Source: Corella eumyota | Taxonomy: Eukaryota > Chordata > Ascidiacea > Phlebobranchia > Corellidae | Reading direction: 5' to 3' | Assembly (NCBI GenBank): GCA_963082875.1 | Contig: OY720103.1 | Span: forward strand, 4,588,001-4,652,000 | Length of the DNA: 64,000 nt | In this document: positions 62,183 through 64,000 of the stretch, piece after piece | Layout of the letters: every line of letters starts with the position of its first letter | Position numbering within the stretch: position 1 is the first letter of the stretch | Translations under genes and position numbers: made by a program | Notes under the pieces: model-generated | The model's database searches: none | Told to the model about the DNA's origin: nothing | What the model saw: only the letters and a program-made list of their open reading frames with translations

Positions 62183-64000
62183 AATGACGTTGTTTAACCT
62201 AACACAAGCTTACCACGCAAATTACACAATCTAAAAAGAAAAAGGCAATCGGGTATGAATAATTAATAATAGCCTGTCATTGTGTAGCTTCTTATGCATG
62301 CCTGTATTCTAAACGGCAGGAAACTCATATAGCAGTTTTGCAGTCTTAATATATTGTTGTTTTCTGCCCACGTTTTTAATGTATAACATACATAAACCCT
62401 CTATTATTTTTACACAAAACTGGTCCAATTACCATATTTTTTCCCTACCTGTCAAATAAATTTACTGATTTTTGTCATTACATTTAATTTTGGTTCCTAA
62501 AAAAGCATGCGCGTGGCGATGCTGCTAAAAATAATTTTTTTAAAACCCGATTGCTTTTTATTGCCGGAAATTAATTGGGCCACCTATGCGGATATTTAAT
62601 TTAAAAACCACGCTGTTTTAATTCTAAACATCGAGGTATCAACACAGGACTTTTATATGGAGTAGATAGGGTAGTATTAAAATACAGAATGCGAAAACTT
62701 GCAGGGTGCGGAAAATATCGAGGCCGTATGTAAATGTTATCAAAAATCGCTGAATGCGAAAAAGACGGAATTTTTATACCCTTTTCTAATCTTTCATTGC
62801 GCTTTTTGGTCGATTTCGCATCATCTCTTGGCCTTTAACAGCAATCCCACATCATTTTTTAGCCCTTTATTTAAATACTGCATTTATACTGCAGTAAAGT
62901 ACAAAAATGCCGTTCCGTCCCGCATTCCGCGAATTTTTGTTAACGTTCACATACGGTCTCGCACTATTCAGCATTCTGTACTTTATGACTTAGCAGTAGA
63001 TGACTATTTAATAAATTTTTTTGAATCATATAGCTGAAATGAATCATATAGCTTTAATTTTACAAGTTGTTAACTGACTGATAGTTTTCCCTACTTGAAA
63101 CTAGCGGTTTGACTTAAAAACTAAAAAGGAGTACATGTGATTCATGTATATATGTAAACCTTTTTTGTATCCTGACGTTGATGTTCTAATTTCCTTTATT
63201 TCTGGCTCTGTGGGGAGTGGTTATCTGGTTTCCCAAATATTTTGCTTTCCTTATTTTTACGTAAACCGAAAGCACTTGCTTTGATTTTATTTTTGAAGGT
63301 TTAATTTTTTGTGCCAAAAATTAGTCTAACCTTTAACTGGAAAGAGAAAGAAAAATCTTGCTCTAAACTTTCTAAAAACGAAAGTAATAACGGCAGCACA
63401 AAAATTCGCCTTAAGTTGTATATAGTAGTACTACTAACTGATCTTACTTAGCACTTTTGCAGTTACTTCTGCATTTGAAATGAATGCAACTTATTGCTAT
63501 ATAAACCCTTTAAACTTGAGTTTAAAATTCCAACGAAAGCTACATTCTCAGACTGTAACAAAACGCCAGTTTAACCAGTTTCAATACTATACCGTCGCGG
63601 TTTTTCGCTGAAAAAGTATTATGTTAAATTCACTTGGGAGGGCAAATCGCATATTGACTACGTCACCTTTGTTCTAAAACGAAACGAAATCTAAATTATC
63701 GACCTACGCTTGTCTCCATATGGTATTTTTCTATTTTCTCATGATAGATACGTAACACAATAGCGAAACTTACAGACAGGTGGGTTCGTCGTCTGATGGC
63801 TGGCAATTAATTATTCATATTGTGCTGTTTTCTCTTCGAAACTGTGCTCAAAAACAGTAAACGCCCAACTTTGTTTTGCATTGATTAATATAACGAAGCG
63901 TGTTGTGTCTGGTGGCGCTTGGAAGTCGTGACGTCATCTCTCTGCCGGAAATCTCTAGCAATTTGTTGCTTCCCTTTTTTAAGTCACACGGTTCATGGTA
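62183..64000. other. Upstream flank of fascin and end of window
   Basis: Contains one palindromic MITE-like element (62674-62988). At 63905-63955 a GC-richer stretch has TGACGTCA and an ETS-like CCGGAA that may belong to a promoter beyond the window. No coding sequence is supported. Confidence 0.45.
62674..62988. mobile_element. MITE-like palindromic element
   Basis: About 315 bp. The left arm (aaaatacagaatgcgaaaac, gaggccgtatgtaaatg, aaaaatcgctgaatgcg) pairs with the reverse complement of the right arm (aaagtacagaatgctgaata, gagaccgtatgtgaacg, aaaaattcgcggaatgcg). Arms are ~110 bp. The 112-codon open frame that spans it is arm sequence, not a gene. Confidence 0.7.

Noticed and set aside
62699-63037. 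112-codon plus-strand open frame
   Set aside because: It lies across both arms of a palindromic element; composition and lack of any known motif argue against a gene.

Overview
The window is animal nuclear DNA: AT-rich, intron-rich, with GT-AG introns of roughly 60 bp to 6 kb, single-copy conserved genes on both strands and many tRNA-derived SINEs inside introns. Gene content (fascin, fukutin, importin-4, DHODH, IL-17, CUB/EGF membrane proteins) and the compact layout suit an invertebrate deuterostome. A tunicate (ascidian) is my best guess, but nothing here proves the species. No bacterial operon, CRISPR array, rRNA or true tRNA gene, and no LTR or virus-like element, was seen.

Layout. (1) 1-916 (+): last three exons of a Sulfotransfer_4-type sulfotransferase. 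(2) 3102-8829 (+): a CUB/EGF single-pass receptor-like gene with two interchangeable second-half CUB exons. (3) 9065-10714 (-): a lysine/serine-rich protein of unknown function, converging on gene 2. (4) 11026-13786 (-): a second CUB/EGF membrane protein, probable paralogue of gene 2. (5) 14163-15884 (-): a galactose-3-O-sulfotransferase-like Golgi enzyme. (6) 17412-19532 (+): acylaminoacyl-peptidase (APEH), one exon. (7) 20180-21793 (-): a fukutin-family protein, one exon. (8) 22330-42838 (+): importin-4, reconstructed as 26 phase-consistent exons (1091 aa). Its 5.8-kb intron 20 holds (9) a complete antisense IL-17-like cytokine gene (36269-37348, -) with its own TATA box and a palindromic kappa-B-like site, plus a CpG-rich island near 39.2-39.7 kb. 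(10) 46756-49728 (-): dihydroorotate dehydrogenase, 8 exons. (11) 50297-53915 (-): a secreted Ly6/uPAR + 3 CCP/sushi + vWA protein, 12 exons. (12) 55735-62182 (-): fascin, 8 exons.

Repeats. A ~290-bp tRNA-headed SINE family has about 25 copies, most densely in IPO4 introns between 22.9 and 34 kb. A second tRNA-like family occurs as fragments. Two MITE-like elements that are almost pure inverted repeats sit at 3.5-3.8 kb and 62.7-63.0 kb. The palindrome TGACGTCA is strikingly frequent, including two intronic arrays.

The genes do not form a pathway. Themes are cell-surface and secreted modular proteins (genes 2, 4, 11), Golgi glycan and sulfate modification (1, 5, 7), an immune signal (9), and housekeeping (6, 8, 10, 12). 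Exon coordinates were read by eye from splice consensus and reading phase. Phases and total lengths agree for the listed genes, but single-base errors in coordinates are possible.
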